Source: Tahibacter aquaticus (lineage in GTDB: Bacteria; Pseudomonadota; Gammaproteobacteria; Xanthomonadales; Rhodanobacteraceae). Taken from it: a DNA stretch of 64,000 nt. The DNA lies in contig NZ_SNZH01000001.1 of NCBI RefSeq assembly GCF_004363655.1, forward strand, positions 178,569 to 242,568, written 5' to 3'. Under the pieces are notes generated by a model. The model was not told the origin of the DNA. It saw only the letters and a list, made by a program, of their open reading frames with translations, and did not search any database. The position numbers and the translations under genes are program-made. Below are positions 32,989 through 41,129 of the stretch, piece by piece (positions within the stretch are counted from its first letter, which is position 1; every line of letters begins with the position of its first letter).

Positions 32989-34644
32989 TCATTGCGCCTC
33001 GGACAAGCGCCCATAAACGACCTGTCCCGAGACAATGGTCACAGAAACACCATCTGAAGGTATTTCCCGTGCCGGCATGAGGAATAGATCTTTCTGTAAC
33101 AGCGTGAAATCCGCGAACTTACCCGGGGAAACACTGCCGAGATCGTCCTCGCCGAACTGGGCAAAGGCCGCACCCGCGCTGAAACCGCGCGTAGCCTCGA
33201 TCAGGCTCAGGCGCTGCTGCGGCAGCCAGCCCTTGGCCGGCTTGCCGGAAAGGTCCTGCCGGGTGACGCTGGCGTACAGCCCGAGCAACGGACTGACCTG
33301 CTCCACCGGGAAATCCGAGCCCAGCGCCAGCGGCACGCCGGCATCCACAAAGCGGCGCCAGGCATAGGCACCGGCCAGGCGAGACCTGCCCAGGCGGGCC
33401 TCGGCCCAGGGCATGTCGCTGGTGGCATGGGTAGGCTGCATCGAGGCAATCAGCTTGAACTTGGCGAAGTCGGCGATGTCGGCCACGTCGACGATCTGCG
33501 CGTGTTCGATGCGCCAGCGATGATTGCCAGCCGCAGCCTCGCCCAGCACGTCGGCATAGGTATCCAGCACGACCCGGTTGCCACGGTCGCCGATCGCATG
33601 CGTCGCCACCTGCACGCCGCACGTCCTGGCCTTGGCCACGATACGGCGGAACTCCTCCGGCGCGGTCACCAGGATGCCTCGATTGCCCGCGTCGTCGCTG
33701 TAGTCCGCCTTGAGGGCCGCACCGCGGCTGCCCAGGGCGCCGTCGATGTAGAGCTTCACCGCGCGCATCTGCAGCCGCCCGCCCGCATGGGCGTAGAGGC
33801 CGTCGCGGCAGAGCGCATCCAGCGCGGCGCCGTCGGCATCGGCCATGGCGTAGATGCGTAGCGGCAGCTCGCCCGCATCGGCCAGCTGGCGCAGCACGGC
33901 GAAGTCGTCGGCGCTGACGCCGGCGTCGTGCACACCGGTGAGGCCGGCGGCGAGCAGGCGCTCGAACGCGAGTTTGTAGGCGCGCCGCTTCAGCGCAGCA
34001 TCCGGCTGCGGCATCACCGTATCGACCAGGTCCATCGCCGCATCGACGAACACACCCGTGGCCTTGCCGTCGCGGCGTTCGATACGGCCGCCGTCGGGCT
34101 GCCAGTCGCCGGCGAGATCGCGGCTGACCAGCCGTAGCGCCGCCGAGTTGGCCCAGGCCGCATGGCCGTCGACGCGGCGCAGATAGACCGGCCGGTCAGG
34201 AAAGGCGGCATCCAGGTCGGCCGCGCTGGGAAAGGTCTTCTGCGGCCAGTCGTTCTGGTCCCAGCCCCGTCCGACCAGCCAGGCTCCGGGCGGCAGCGAG
34301 GCCGCATGCAGGCGCAGGCGCTGCAGCACGTCGTCCTTGGAGCGAGTGCCGCGCAGGTCGGCATTCAGCAGCGAAAGCCCCAGGCCGAGTACATGGCCGT
34401 GCGCGTCGATCAGACCGGGCAGCACGGTGGCGCCAGCGGCGTCCAGTGCCTTGGCCTGCGGGTAGCGCTGGCGCAGTTCGGAATTGCTGCCGACGGCGAC
34501 GATGCGGCCGGATTCGTCCCAGGCCACGGCCTGCGCCTGCGCGGGCCTGGCCAGGGTGTGCACCCGGGCGTTGAGCAGCAGCGTCGTTGCCAGGGCCGGG
34601 CTGCAGGCCAGGGAAAGCAAAATTGCCAGCGTCGATCGGCGCAT
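32989..34644 (-). CDS. Exported amidohydrolase (amidohydrolase_3 / YtcJ-like)
   Basis: This 551-residue metal-dependent hydrolase has a signal peptide (MRRSTLAILLSLACSPALA). The metal-binding motif VLPGLIDAHGHVLG starts the TIM barrel, followed by GRGWDQNDWP, RVDGHAAWANS, VHDAGVS, KLYIDGALGSRGAAL, THAIGDRG, HAQIVD and LGSDFPVEQVSPLLG, all standard for the YtcJ-like group. These enzymes act on N-formyl or other amide/imide substrates; the specific one is unknown. The ATG at 34644 has TAGGAG seven bases upstream. It lies between the two CNGFE paralogues, in the same orientation. Confidence 0.9.
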   Translation of the reverse strand: MRRSTLAILLSLACSPALATTLLLNARVHTLARPAQAQAVAWDESGRIVAVGSNSELRQRYPQAKALDAAGATVLPGLIDAHGHVLGLGLSLLNADLRGTRSKDDVLQRLRLHAASLPPGAWLVGRGWDQNDWPQKTFPSAADLDAAFPDRPVYLRRVDGHAAWANSAALRLVSRDLAGDWQPDGGRIERRDGKATGVFVDAAMDLVDTVMPQPDAALKRRAYKLAFERLLAAGLTGVHDAGVSADDFAVLRQLADAGELPLRIYAMADADGAALDALCRDGLYAHAGGRLQMRAVKLYIDGALGSRGAALKADYSDDAGNRGILVTAPEEFRRIVAKARTCGVQVATHAIGDRGNRVVLDTYADVLGEAAAGNHRWRIEHAQIVDVADIADFAKFKLIASMQPTHATSDMPWAEARLGRSRLAGAYAWRRFVDAGVPLALGSDFPVEQVSPLLGLYASVTRQDLSGKPAKGWLPQQRLSLIEATRGFSAGAAFAQFGEDDLGSVSPGKFADFTLLQKDLFLMPAREIPSDGVSVTIVSGQVVYGRLSEAQ

Positions 34645-34713
34645 AAGTACGCTCCTAGGGGCGACCGACTCTGGCAACTGGAGCGACGGTTCGCAAGCAC
34701 GGCGCCAGCCCAT

Positions 34714-34760
34714 CAAAACGCGGCGGTGCAAGGCGGCCGAAGTTCGCCGTGCACCGCCGC
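34714..34760 (-). terminator. Intrinsic terminator of secreted paralogue 2
   Basis: On the minus strand, GCGGCGGTGCA (34750-34760) pairs with TGCACCGCCGC (34720-34730), followed by GTTTTG. A second hairpin (CATGCAGCG/CGCTGCATG) lies between it and the stop codon. The arrangement matches that after paralogue 1. Confidence 0.85.
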
Positions 34761-34794
34761 CATGCAGCGTAGTTGCTAGCGCTGCATGCCGTAC

Positions 34795-35940
34795 TTATTC
34801 GAAACCGTTGCAGTAGACCGAATCCTGGAAAGCATCGATGACGTCGGGGTTGGCGCGCTTGTAGGCCAGCGCCTGCTGCTGGGTGTAATTGCGCAGGTTG
34901 AATGCGCCCGTGCCGTTGATGCCGAGCACGCTCGCCGTGATCTTGAAGCAGCCGGCTACCGGGTTGGCCACGGCGGTCAGGCGTACCTGGCCGTTCGCAT
35001 CGGTAAAGCCCGCTATCACCGTGCCGGTCTCGCTATCGGTGCTGATCACGGCACTGGCAAAGTCGGCCGGCGCGGCCAGGGTGACCAGCACGTCGGACAG
35101 CGGATTGCCGTTGCCGTCACGCACAGTGGCAATCATGGGCGCGCCGTAAGGCGTGCCGATCAGGGCAGACTGGGAACCGCCGCCGCTGACCGTCAAGGTG
35201 GAATTGGCCGGCGGAATCGTGCTTTCCGCCAGTTTCACCCGAGAGAACTCGGCGCTCTCTTGCAGCTGCGCATGGAGCAGGCCCTGCGGCTCGTCGTACA
35301 TCTCGATGCCGATGGGGCCGGACGCCGCCGGGCCGGTGTCGTAGCTGTAGGCCAGGCGTTGGGTGGTCGCATCGATCTTGTCGGCGCGCACATGGTCGGC
35401 CGCCGCGGTACCGCTGCGGCCAAGCACGGTATTGCCGGCGCGGAACGCCGAGCCGACACCGGACACCGCCATCACCGGCAAGTCGAGGTCCACGCCCTGG
35501 CGAATTTCGGTGACCAGGGTATAGCGCTTGTTCGGCTGGTAGCTGGCCGGCACGATCTGGCTGAAATAGCCGCCGTTGTTGAGAATCGACAAGGCCTGTA
35601 TGCCCAGCACGTCGGAAATCGAGGCCGAGCGCGTGACCGAATCGATCTGCATCAGCGGCGGTGCCAGCAGGCCGATCACGCCGCGGTAGCTGGCCATCCA
35701 CGGCCCCGCCCCGATCAGCACATTCGTGCCGGAGCTGCCGAGCACACCGCCGCCGACCGTGCCGGCATCGGACGGCGCGGAGAAGTCGCCGTTGGGGACA
35801 TTCAACAGACCGGCAGCCGCCGGCAGCGTGGCAGTACAGCCCAGCACGAGAACCAGCGCAGACAGCTGGCGCATACAAGCCGCGCGACGCAGCTTGAGCA
35901 ACACCTGGGACTGGGCAACGGAATCGAGCGAAATGGACAT
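34795..35940 (-). CDS. Secreted Ig-like-domain protein ending in CNGFE (paralogue 2)
   Basis: This 381-residue paralogue of the 31402-32535 product has the same plan: signal peptide (core LSALVLVLGCTATLPAAAG), a shared N-terminal domain (VPNGDFSAPSDAGTVGGGVL), an Ig-like domain (GSQSALIGTPYGAPMIATVRDGNGNPLSDVLVT) and terminal QDSVYCNGFE. Conservation is strongest at the N-terminal domain start, the Ig-like domain and the last residues. GGAGA lies upstream of the ATG. The two copies and the amidohydrolase between them suggest a local duplication with an inserted or retained gene. Confidence 0.8.
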   Translation of the reverse strand: MSISLDSVAQSQVLLKLRRAACMRQLSALVLVLGCTATLPAAAGLLNVPNGDFSAPSDAGTVGGGVLGSSGTNVLIGAGPWMASYRGVIGLLAPPLMQIDSVTRSASISDVLGIQALSILNNGGYFSQIVPASYQPNKRYTLVTEIRQGVDLDLPVMAVSGVGSAFRAGNTVLGRSGTAAADHVRADKIDATTQRLAYSYDTGPAASGPIGIEMYDEPQGLLHAQLQESAEFSRVKLAESTIPPANSTLTVSGGGSQSALIGTPYGAPMIATVRDGNGNPLSDVLVTLAAPADFASAVISTDSETGTVIAGFTDANGQVRLTAVANPVAGCFKITASVLGINGTGAFNLRNYTQQQALAYKRANPDVIDAFQDSVYCNGFE

Positions 35941-36111
35941 GAGTCTGTCTCCGGCTTGGGCGGACAGCGGCAGCCCTGCTTCCCTGCCGCGGCTCGCCCG
36001 TGGATGATTCGCCTGGTGCGGCGCATTCGCTCATCGAGTGCGCCTGGTCGCAGCGGCAGTGCCTCATACGGCGCTGCACTGCGAGCCGGACGCTAGGCTC
36101 GAAAATTCACC

Positions 36112-36126
36112 TTTACAATAGATAAC
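36112..36126 (-). promoter_or_regulatory. Upstream motif shared by the two CNGFE paralogues (site 2)
   Basis: On the minus strand this reads GTTATCTATTGTAAA, one base different from the site at 32719-32733, and lies about 170-185 bp before the start of paralogue 2. A nearby AATTTTC is shared as well. Confidence 0.5.
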
Positions 36127-36270
36127 AATGCGAGATGCCTCTGCCCGGCTCATGCCCTGCCGTTATCCCTGCACAAGCATTTCACGTAGCGCCGGGATTT
36201 CTTCCCTGTCCACGGTGCAAAAATGCGCAGCGGCGGCAGTGGCCGGCAGTGCGCTAAAGTCGGTGCAAAA

Positions 36271-36380
36271 GCCGCAAGGCGGAGCAAAATTCCCGCCCTT
36301 GCGCGGCACTTTCGCGCGTGTACAGCCGATGCCTGGACGGCTGCAGGCCGACTCCGGCAGGGCCGCAAGCCGGAGCAAAA
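36271..36380. repeat. 19-bp direct repeat pair upstream of response regulator
   Basis: 36271-36289 and 36362-36380 share GCCGCAAGxCGGAGCAAAA with one mismatch, 91 bp apart. Each is followed by an A-rich stretch. They could be regulator binding sites for the adjacent OmpR-type gene. Confidence 0.45.
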
Positions 36381-36511
36381 AATGCGGCGGCGCAACCGCA
36401 TGCGGCAAATCTCAGGCCCGCGTTAACGGCCCGGCGCCCGTATTGTGGCAAGCTCGCCGAACGACACACTGATCGACGCTGACCCGCCTCATCGCCTATC
36501 CCGCCGGAAAC

Positions 36512-37237
36512 ATGCTCAACGAACTCGCCACCTCGCGCAGCGCGAAAGACCCGCACACGAATGCAGGTTTGCGCGTGCTGATCATCGAAGACCAGTACGA
36601 CATTGCCGCGAATATCTGGGACTACCTGGAACGGCGCGACTACCGCGTCGACCACGCCGCCGACGGCGTGTCCGGCCTGGCCCGCGCGCTGGGCGACGTG
36701 TTCGACCTGATCGTGCTCGACCTGGGCCTGCCGCGGCTGGACGGCCTGGCGCTATGCCGGCAGTTGCGCAGCAGCGGCCGTGACACGCCCATTCTCATGC
36801 TGACGGCGCGAGACACCCTGGACGACAAGCTGCGCGGCTTCGCCGAAGGTGCCGACGACTATCTGGTCAAGCCGTTCGCGATGAAGGAACTGGAAGCGCG
36901 CCTGCGTGTGCTGCACCGGCGCCGCCGCGGCAGCGGCATGCAAAGCCTCAGCGTCGGCGAGCTGAACTACGACCCGGCCTCGATGCTGGCCCAGCGCCAG
37001 GGCCGCTCCATCGCCCTGACCCGGGCCCAGGCCAGCATCCTGCAACTGCTCATGCAGCAGTCGCCCAACGTGGTCAGCCATGCAGCACTCGCCGCGGCGG
37101 TCTGGGGCAGCGACGGCGGCGACAGCGCGGCGCTGCACACCCATGTCTATGAACTGCGCAAGCTGGTGGACAAGCCGTTCGCACATAGCCTGATCCTCGG
37201 CGTACACGGCATCGGCTATCGCCTGGCCGCATCCTGA
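36512..37237 (+). CDS. OmpR/PhoB-family response regulator (orphan)
   Basis: This 241-residue transcription factor has an N-terminal receiver with acidic pocket E26/D27, phosphoacceptor D70 (IVLDLGLPRLDG), T98 and K120 (YLVKPF). The C-terminal winged-helix DNA-binding domain contains ALTRAQASILQLLMQQSPNVVSH and THVYELRKLVDKPF...HGIGYRL. No histidine kinase gene is adjacent, so its partner must be encoded elsewhere. Upstream direct repeats may be autoregulatory sites (inference). Confidence 0.9.
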   Translation: MLNELATSRSAKDPHTNAGLRVLIIEDQYDIAANIWDYLERRDYRVDHAADGVSGLARALGDVFDLIVLDLGLPRLDGLALCRQLRSSGRDTPILMLTARDTLDDKLRGFAEGADDYLVKPFAMKELEARLRVLHRRRRGSGMQSLSVGELNYDPASMLAQRQGRSIALTRAQASILQLLMQQSPNVVSHAALAAAVWGSDGGDSAALHTHVYELRKLVDKPFAHSLILGVHGIGYRLAAS

Positions 37238-37548
37238 AAGCGGCACGGCCGGCGCCGGCCCGGCATTGCCTCGGCCCAGCCTATGCCGGCGGGAAAACAC
37301 AGCAACCACAGGCGCAGGCGCCAGGCCAGGCGGGGACGAAACTTTTCCACATCACCCTTACTGCGCAAAATATTCTGTGCAACAAAGATGCCGTGGTCGG
37401 TATCGTCGCTGACCATGCCACGGCCGCCGGCGAGGCGCTGGCGCAAAGGCGGCCGCAGCCAGCGCCACACCCGCCGCGCCGACACCCCTTCGTAGCGCCG
37501 GCCGATGGAATCGCCGACGGCAGCGCCGAACAGACAGGCACGTAACAT
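37216..37548 (-). pseudogene. Truncated ADP-ribosylglycohydrolase (DraG family)
   Basis: From ATG 37548 about 90 residues match the N-terminus of ADP-ribosylglycohydrolase family proteins: FGAAVGDSIGRRYEG, then GMVSDDTDHGIFVAQNILRS (with the acidic metal ligands) and RLAWRLRLWLLCFPAGIG. The match stops abruptly at about 37279, and the frame runs into an unrelated tail that overlaps the last codons of the response-regulator gene. Full-length members have about 300 residues, so the remaining two thirds have been lost, most likely by deletion when the response regulator became its neighbour. Confidence 0.75.
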
Positions 37549-37681
37549 CACCGGCTGGCTCACTACGGTATTCCTCGCGTGACGTCGCGGCTCGGACCAG
37601 CGCCAAGGCGCGGCGTTCCTTGCCCGCCTGCCGGGCGACGGCAGCTGCAGGCCGGCCCGTCCGCGAGGCACAATCGCGCCC

Positions 37682-38842
37682 ATGCTGCATACCTTCGCCG
37701 TATCCAACTACCGCTCGCTGCGCGACCTCAAGCTGAAACTCGAGCCGCTGACCCTGGTCACCGGCGCGAACGGCAGCGGCAAGTCCAACCTGTACCGCGC
37801 ACTGCGCCTGCTGCAACAGGCCGCCGACGGACGCCTCGCCGAGGCGGTCGCGCAGGAAGGCGGCATTCCTTCGCTGCAATGGGCCGGCCCCGCCGATACC
37901 CGCAGCCAGCAAAAGCGCGGTCTGCGGCCGCAGGGCACCCGCAGCAGTACGGCCTTGCGCATCAGTTTCGGCTTTGCCGCCGACGACGTGGCCTATCAGA
38001 TCGCGCTGGGCCTGCCAGCCGGCGGCAATCCCGTGGCGCAGTCGCGTTTCCGCCTCGATCCGGAAATCAAATCCGAATGCGTCTGGCAGGCGCCGCCGCA
38101 GCGCAAGGCGAATACCTGGCTGGAACGCGACAACAGCGTCGCCCTGCTGCGCGACGCCGACGGCGAATGGCAGCGCCTGGGCTTCGCCCTCTCGCCCAGC
38201 CGCTCCATCCTGTCCGAGCTGGCCGAGCCACAACGCTATCCAGAAGTGTTCGCCCTGCGCGAACGCCTGCGCGGCTGGCGTTTCTACGACGGCTTCCGCA
38301 CCGACGCCGACAGCCCGCTACGCCAGCCGCGTACCAGCGTGCAGACCGGCGCATTGGCCCATGACGGCCGCGATGTCGCCGCCGCCTTGCAGACCATCGT
38401 GGAAATCGGCGACGAGGAAGCGCTGCACAGCGCCATCGACGACGCGTTTCCTGGTTCGCGCCTGGCCATACTCGGCGACGAGGCCCGCCTGGAAATCGGC
38501 CTGGACACGCATGGCCTGCTGCGCACCCTGCGTGCCGCCGAGCTGTCCGACGGCACCCTGCGCTATCTGTGCCTGCTGGCAGCGCTGCTGAGCCCACGCC
38601 CGCCCGAGCTGCTGGTGCTGAACGAACCCGAGCAAAGCCTGCATCCCGATCTGCTGCGGCCGCTGGCGCGGCAGATCGTACGGGCCTCGCGCCAGTCGCA
38701 AGTCTGGGTGATCAGCCACGCGCCCAAGTTGGTCGCCGCGATCGAAGACGTGGCAAATATCGTCGCGGTGGAACTGACGCGGCAGTCCGGCGAAACGCGC
38801 ATTGCCGGACAGGGCTTGCTGGACGAGCCGGTCTGGCCCTGA
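37682..38842 (+). CDS. AAA-family ATPase of the RecF/OLD-like type
   Basis: This 386-residue SMC/ABC-like ATPase has Walker A GANGSGKS (28-35), the signature-like LSDGTLRYLCLLAALLSP, Walker B LLVLNEPEQSLHP and the H-loop VISHAP. This is the AAA_21-type predicted ATPase without nuclease domain. Such proteins occur both as housekeeping genes of unknown function and as parts of defence modules; no nuclease partner is adjacent here, so no defence role is claimed. Monocistronic. Confidence 0.85.
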   Translation: MLHTFAVSNYRSLRDLKLKLEPLTLVTGANGSGKSNLYRALRLLQQAADGRLAEAVAQEGGIPSLQWAGPADTRSQQKRGLRPQGTRSSTALRISFGFAADDVAYQIALGLPAGGNPVAQSRFRLDPEIKSECVWQAPPQRKANTWLERDNSVALLRDADGEWQRLGFALSPSRSILSELAEPQRYPEVFALRERLRGWRFYDGFRTDADSPLRQPRTSVQTGALAHDGRDVAAALQTIVEIGDEEALHSAIDDAFPGSRLAILGDEARLEIGLDTHGLLRTLRAAELSDGTLRYLCLLAALLSPRPPELLVLNEPEQSLHPDLLRPLARQIVRASRQSQVWVISHAPKLVAAIEDVANIVAVELTRQSGETRIAGQGLLDEPVWP

Positions 38843-38934
38843 GTTCAGCGCTGCGCGGCAGCACCGCGCCTGGCGGCTGCAGGCGCTCTGCCGGCTGGCT
38901 CCACAGCTTCAGGGCCCCGATGCCGGCGCAGGCC

Positions 38935-39692
38935 TCATTCGATAAAAGATCCACAAATTAAAATAGGTGCAAGTGTAGCCAGGATGCCGCCCGGGCTGCG
39001 ATAGCCGTGCGGCTGTTCCTCGCTCGCCGGCCGCAGCTCCAGCTTCACGCGCTGGGGCTCGCCGGCGCAATCCTGCACATCGAGATAAAGAGCAATACGG
39101 CCGTCTGTGCTCTCCACCAGCGCACTGCCCAGGCGCGCGTTTCGGCGCCAGCAGCCCTGCCAGTCCAATGGCAGGTTGCCATCGTCGATCCAGTCCGGCT
39201 GCACCGCCAGCGCTTCGTGCACCGCCTGCAGCCCGGCGATCAGCAGCGGCAACTGCGCCGTGTCGTCCACAACCGCACCGGCCTGGTTGCCTTCGCAGGA
39301 CTCGTGATTGAAGCGCGAACTGAGCAGCAGCTCAGGGGCATCGGCATCGGCATCGATATCGGCGCTGCGGCCTTGCCCCGCGTCGGCGCTGCCGCCCTGA
39401 GCGGGTGCCGCGGGTGTTGCGCTTGCGCCGGGCGTGTCGGCGGCCGTCAGCACGGCCGTTGCCGGCGCGGTAGCGTCCTGTCACTGTCGTCTTCGGCGCC
39501 ATCGTCTGCCTCGGGCCGCTGCCAGCGCAGCTGCGTACAGTAGTCGCTGGCATAGGTCACGCGGGCAAATTCGTAGCTGCTGTCCGCTTCGGAACCAGCC
39601 TGGGCCACACCGGCACAGGCAGCGCCGAACACGAGCAGCGACGCCAGCCGGGCCACGGCGTGGCAACGACGTACGCGTAGTGAAATTTGCAT
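38935..39692 (-). pseudogene. Exported protein gene split by a single-base frameshift
   Basis: An ATG at 39692 with a strong AGGAGG site starts a signal peptide (LASLLVFGAACAGVAQAGS) and continues SYEFARVTYASDYCTQLRW; the frame then ends at 39447. A second frame, open from about 39478 to 38935, carries the likely rest of the protein (ELLLSSRFNHESCEGNQ, LPLLIAGLQAVHEAL, WIDDGNLPLDWQGCWRR). A one-base deletion near 39475-39482 would join the two into one exported protein of about 252 residues. The alternatives are sequencing error, or translational coupling at GTGCTGA (39447-39453). Function unknown; five or more cysteines suggest a periplasmic or extracellular protein. Confidence 0.65.
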
Positions 39693-39861
39693 GATTCCTC
39701 CTGTGCCGTGCCGGACAACCGAGGCACAGGACGGCCGCTCCGCCGGCGGCGTCGCAGCACTGGAAAAAACTACATACGCCCTAGTCCGCCCACAAGCATT
39801 GCGGTTGCGCCCAGATGGCGCAGAATCGCCGGGTCGCATCTCGCGACGGGAGGAGGCAGAT

Positions 39862-40116
39862 ATGACTGTCGAAGCACTGATTATCTGGTTGATTGTCGGC
39901 GCCGTTGCGGGCTGGCTGGCGGGGCAGATCGTGAAGGGGCACGGCTTTGGCCTGGTCGGCAATATCGTCGTCGGCATCGTCGGCGCGTTCCTGGCGGGCT
40001 TTCTGCTGCCACGCCTGGGACTGGGTATAGGCGGTATCGCCGGCAGCATCATCTATGCGGCAATCGGAGCGGTCATCCTGCTGGTCATCATCGGCCTGCT
40101 GAAAAGGGCAACTTAG
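39862..40116 (+). CDS. GlsB/YeaQ/YmgE family small membrane protein
   Basis: This 84-residue Gly-rich protein has three membrane helices (ALIIWLIVGAVAGWLAGQIV, GNIVVGIVGAFLAGFLL, AGSIIYAAIGAVILLVIIGL). It matches the transglycosylase-associated-protein family, often induced by stress in other bacteria. A strong GGAGGAGG site precedes the ATG by six to seven bases. A bidirectional terminator follows. Confidence 0.9.
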   Translation: MTVEALIIWLIVGAVAGWLAGQIVKGHGFGLVGNIVVGIVGAFLAGFLLPRLGLGIGGIAGSIIYAAIGAVILLVIIGLLKRAT

Positions 40117-40146
40117 CAATAGTTTTTCGTTGCGAACGTTTTCCAG

Positions 40147-40177
40147 AAAAAGGGCCGCGCATGCGGCCCTTTTTTTA
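40147..40177 (+). terminator. Intrinsic terminator
   Basis: AGGGCCGC/GCGGCCCT form an 8-bp stem with loop GCAT, followed by seven T and preceded by four A. It ends the GlsB-type gene and could also work in the opposite direction. Confidence 0.88.
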
Positions 40178-40246
40178 AGTCGCGCCGTTGCTGCGTATCC
40201 GCCATGGCCACTCGCCCTACATCGGCGCGATGCCGCGCGTGGTTTT

Positions 40247-40348
40247 CGTAGGGCGCGACGAGCGACGCGGACTGCACCGCGAGGTCTGCGGCCGGCCTCT
40301 GTCGCAAACTCCCTCGGCGCAATTCGCTGCGCTCATCGGCGCCCTACG
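40247..40348. repeat. Inverted pair of ~32-bp REP-like units
   Basis: 40247-40278 (CGTAGGGCGCGACGAGCG...) and 40317-40348 (GGCGCAATTCGCTGCGCTC...) are oppositely oriented copies of the unit also present at 18990-19090 and 48853-48896; the first is the more diverged. They lie in the gap between the GlsB-type gene and the peroxiredoxin-like gene, close to its 3' end. Confidence 0.6.
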
Positions 40349-40367
40349 CCAGCTACCTCGGGCGCAG

Positions 40368-41015
40368 TCAGTTCGGTTTCAGCGCCTGCACGTTCAGGCT
40401 CGCTTTCGCCGCAGCCAGCAGCAGATCTGGCGACAGGCGGATGCGATAGTCGGGATTGACGTAGACGAACTGGATGATGCCTTTGCCATCGACGATGAAG
40501 ATCGCCGGCACCGGCAGTGCATGATCGGCCTCTGCGCCGGGCACGCCAGCCAGATCGATTTTGTGCTTGCGATAGAGATCCATCTGCGATTCCTTGACGC
40601 GGTAGCCGACACCGAACGCCTTTAGCGCCTCGATCTGCCGGTCGGAATAGATGGCGTAGTCAAGCTTGTCGTCGCCCAGCGTGCGCTTGACCGCTTCGGG
40701 CGGATCGGGCGTCAGGGCGATAATCTGGTAGCCCAGCGCCGCCAGCGCCGGCTTGGCCTGGTTGATCTGGCCCAGCTGCAGGTTGCAGAAGGGGCACCAG
40801 CCACCGCGGTAGAACACCACGATGCTGGGCTTGCCGTCCAGCACCGTGCGCAGCGATACGCCGTTGCCGTCCAGGGTCTGCAGTGACGCATCGGGCACGC
40901 GCCCGCCGATCAGCAGCGGCGTGACGCCTTCAGGCTGGTCGGCCAGCGGCGCAGCGTCGGCGCCGGCCGCGAACGTCAGGGCAAGAAACACAACAGCGAA
41001 TAGCTTGCGAAACAT
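40368..41015 (-). CDS. Exported peroxiredoxin/thioredoxin-like protein
   Basis: This 215-residue protein of the AhpC/TSA redoxin fold is predicted periplasmic from its signal peptide (MFRKLFAVVFLALTFAAGADA). The active-site region is FYRGGWCPFC with C74 and C77, a CxxC arrangement common in peroxiredoxin-like_2 proteins. VPAIFIVDGKGIIQFVYVNPDYRIRL is the conserved C-terminal half. Likely role: thiol-dependent peroxide reduction or disulfide chemistry in the envelope. Monocistronic. Confidence 0.87.
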   Translation of the reverse strand: MFRKLFAVVFLALTFAAGADAAPLADQPEGVTPLLIGGRVPDASLQTLDGNGVSLRTVLDGKPSIVVFYRGGWCPFCNLQLGQINQAKPALAALGYQIIALTPDPPEAVKRTLGDDKLDYAIYSDRQIEALKAFGVGYRVKESQMDLYRKHKIDLAGVPGAEADHALPVPAIFIVDGKGIIQFVYVNPDYRIRLSPDLLLAAAKASLNVQALKPN

Positions 41016-41129
41016 GCGGAATCCTCTTGGTGGTCGCCAAGACAGACCCGCGGCGATGCAGTTTTCTTTCAGGCCGCCGCGCGGGCCCGGAACCGCGCTT
41101 GCGCGATTACCGGGCCTGCGCTCTGCTGC

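Larger units (their letters stand above)
35941..36511. other. Divergent regulatory region, paralogue 2 / response regulator
   Basis: This 571-bp non-coding region holds the shared upstream motif of paralogue 2 and the promoter of the response-regulator gene. It includes a direct repeat pair (listed separately) and several short motifs of the form GCAAAAATGCG (36217-36226 and 36374-36385). No credible gene. Confidence 0.5.

Noticed and set aside
37682-38842. AAA ATPase as part of a phage-defence system
   Set aside because: No nuclease, toxin or other effector gene is adjacent; the neighbours are a truncated gene and an exported protein, so a defence role is not supported.
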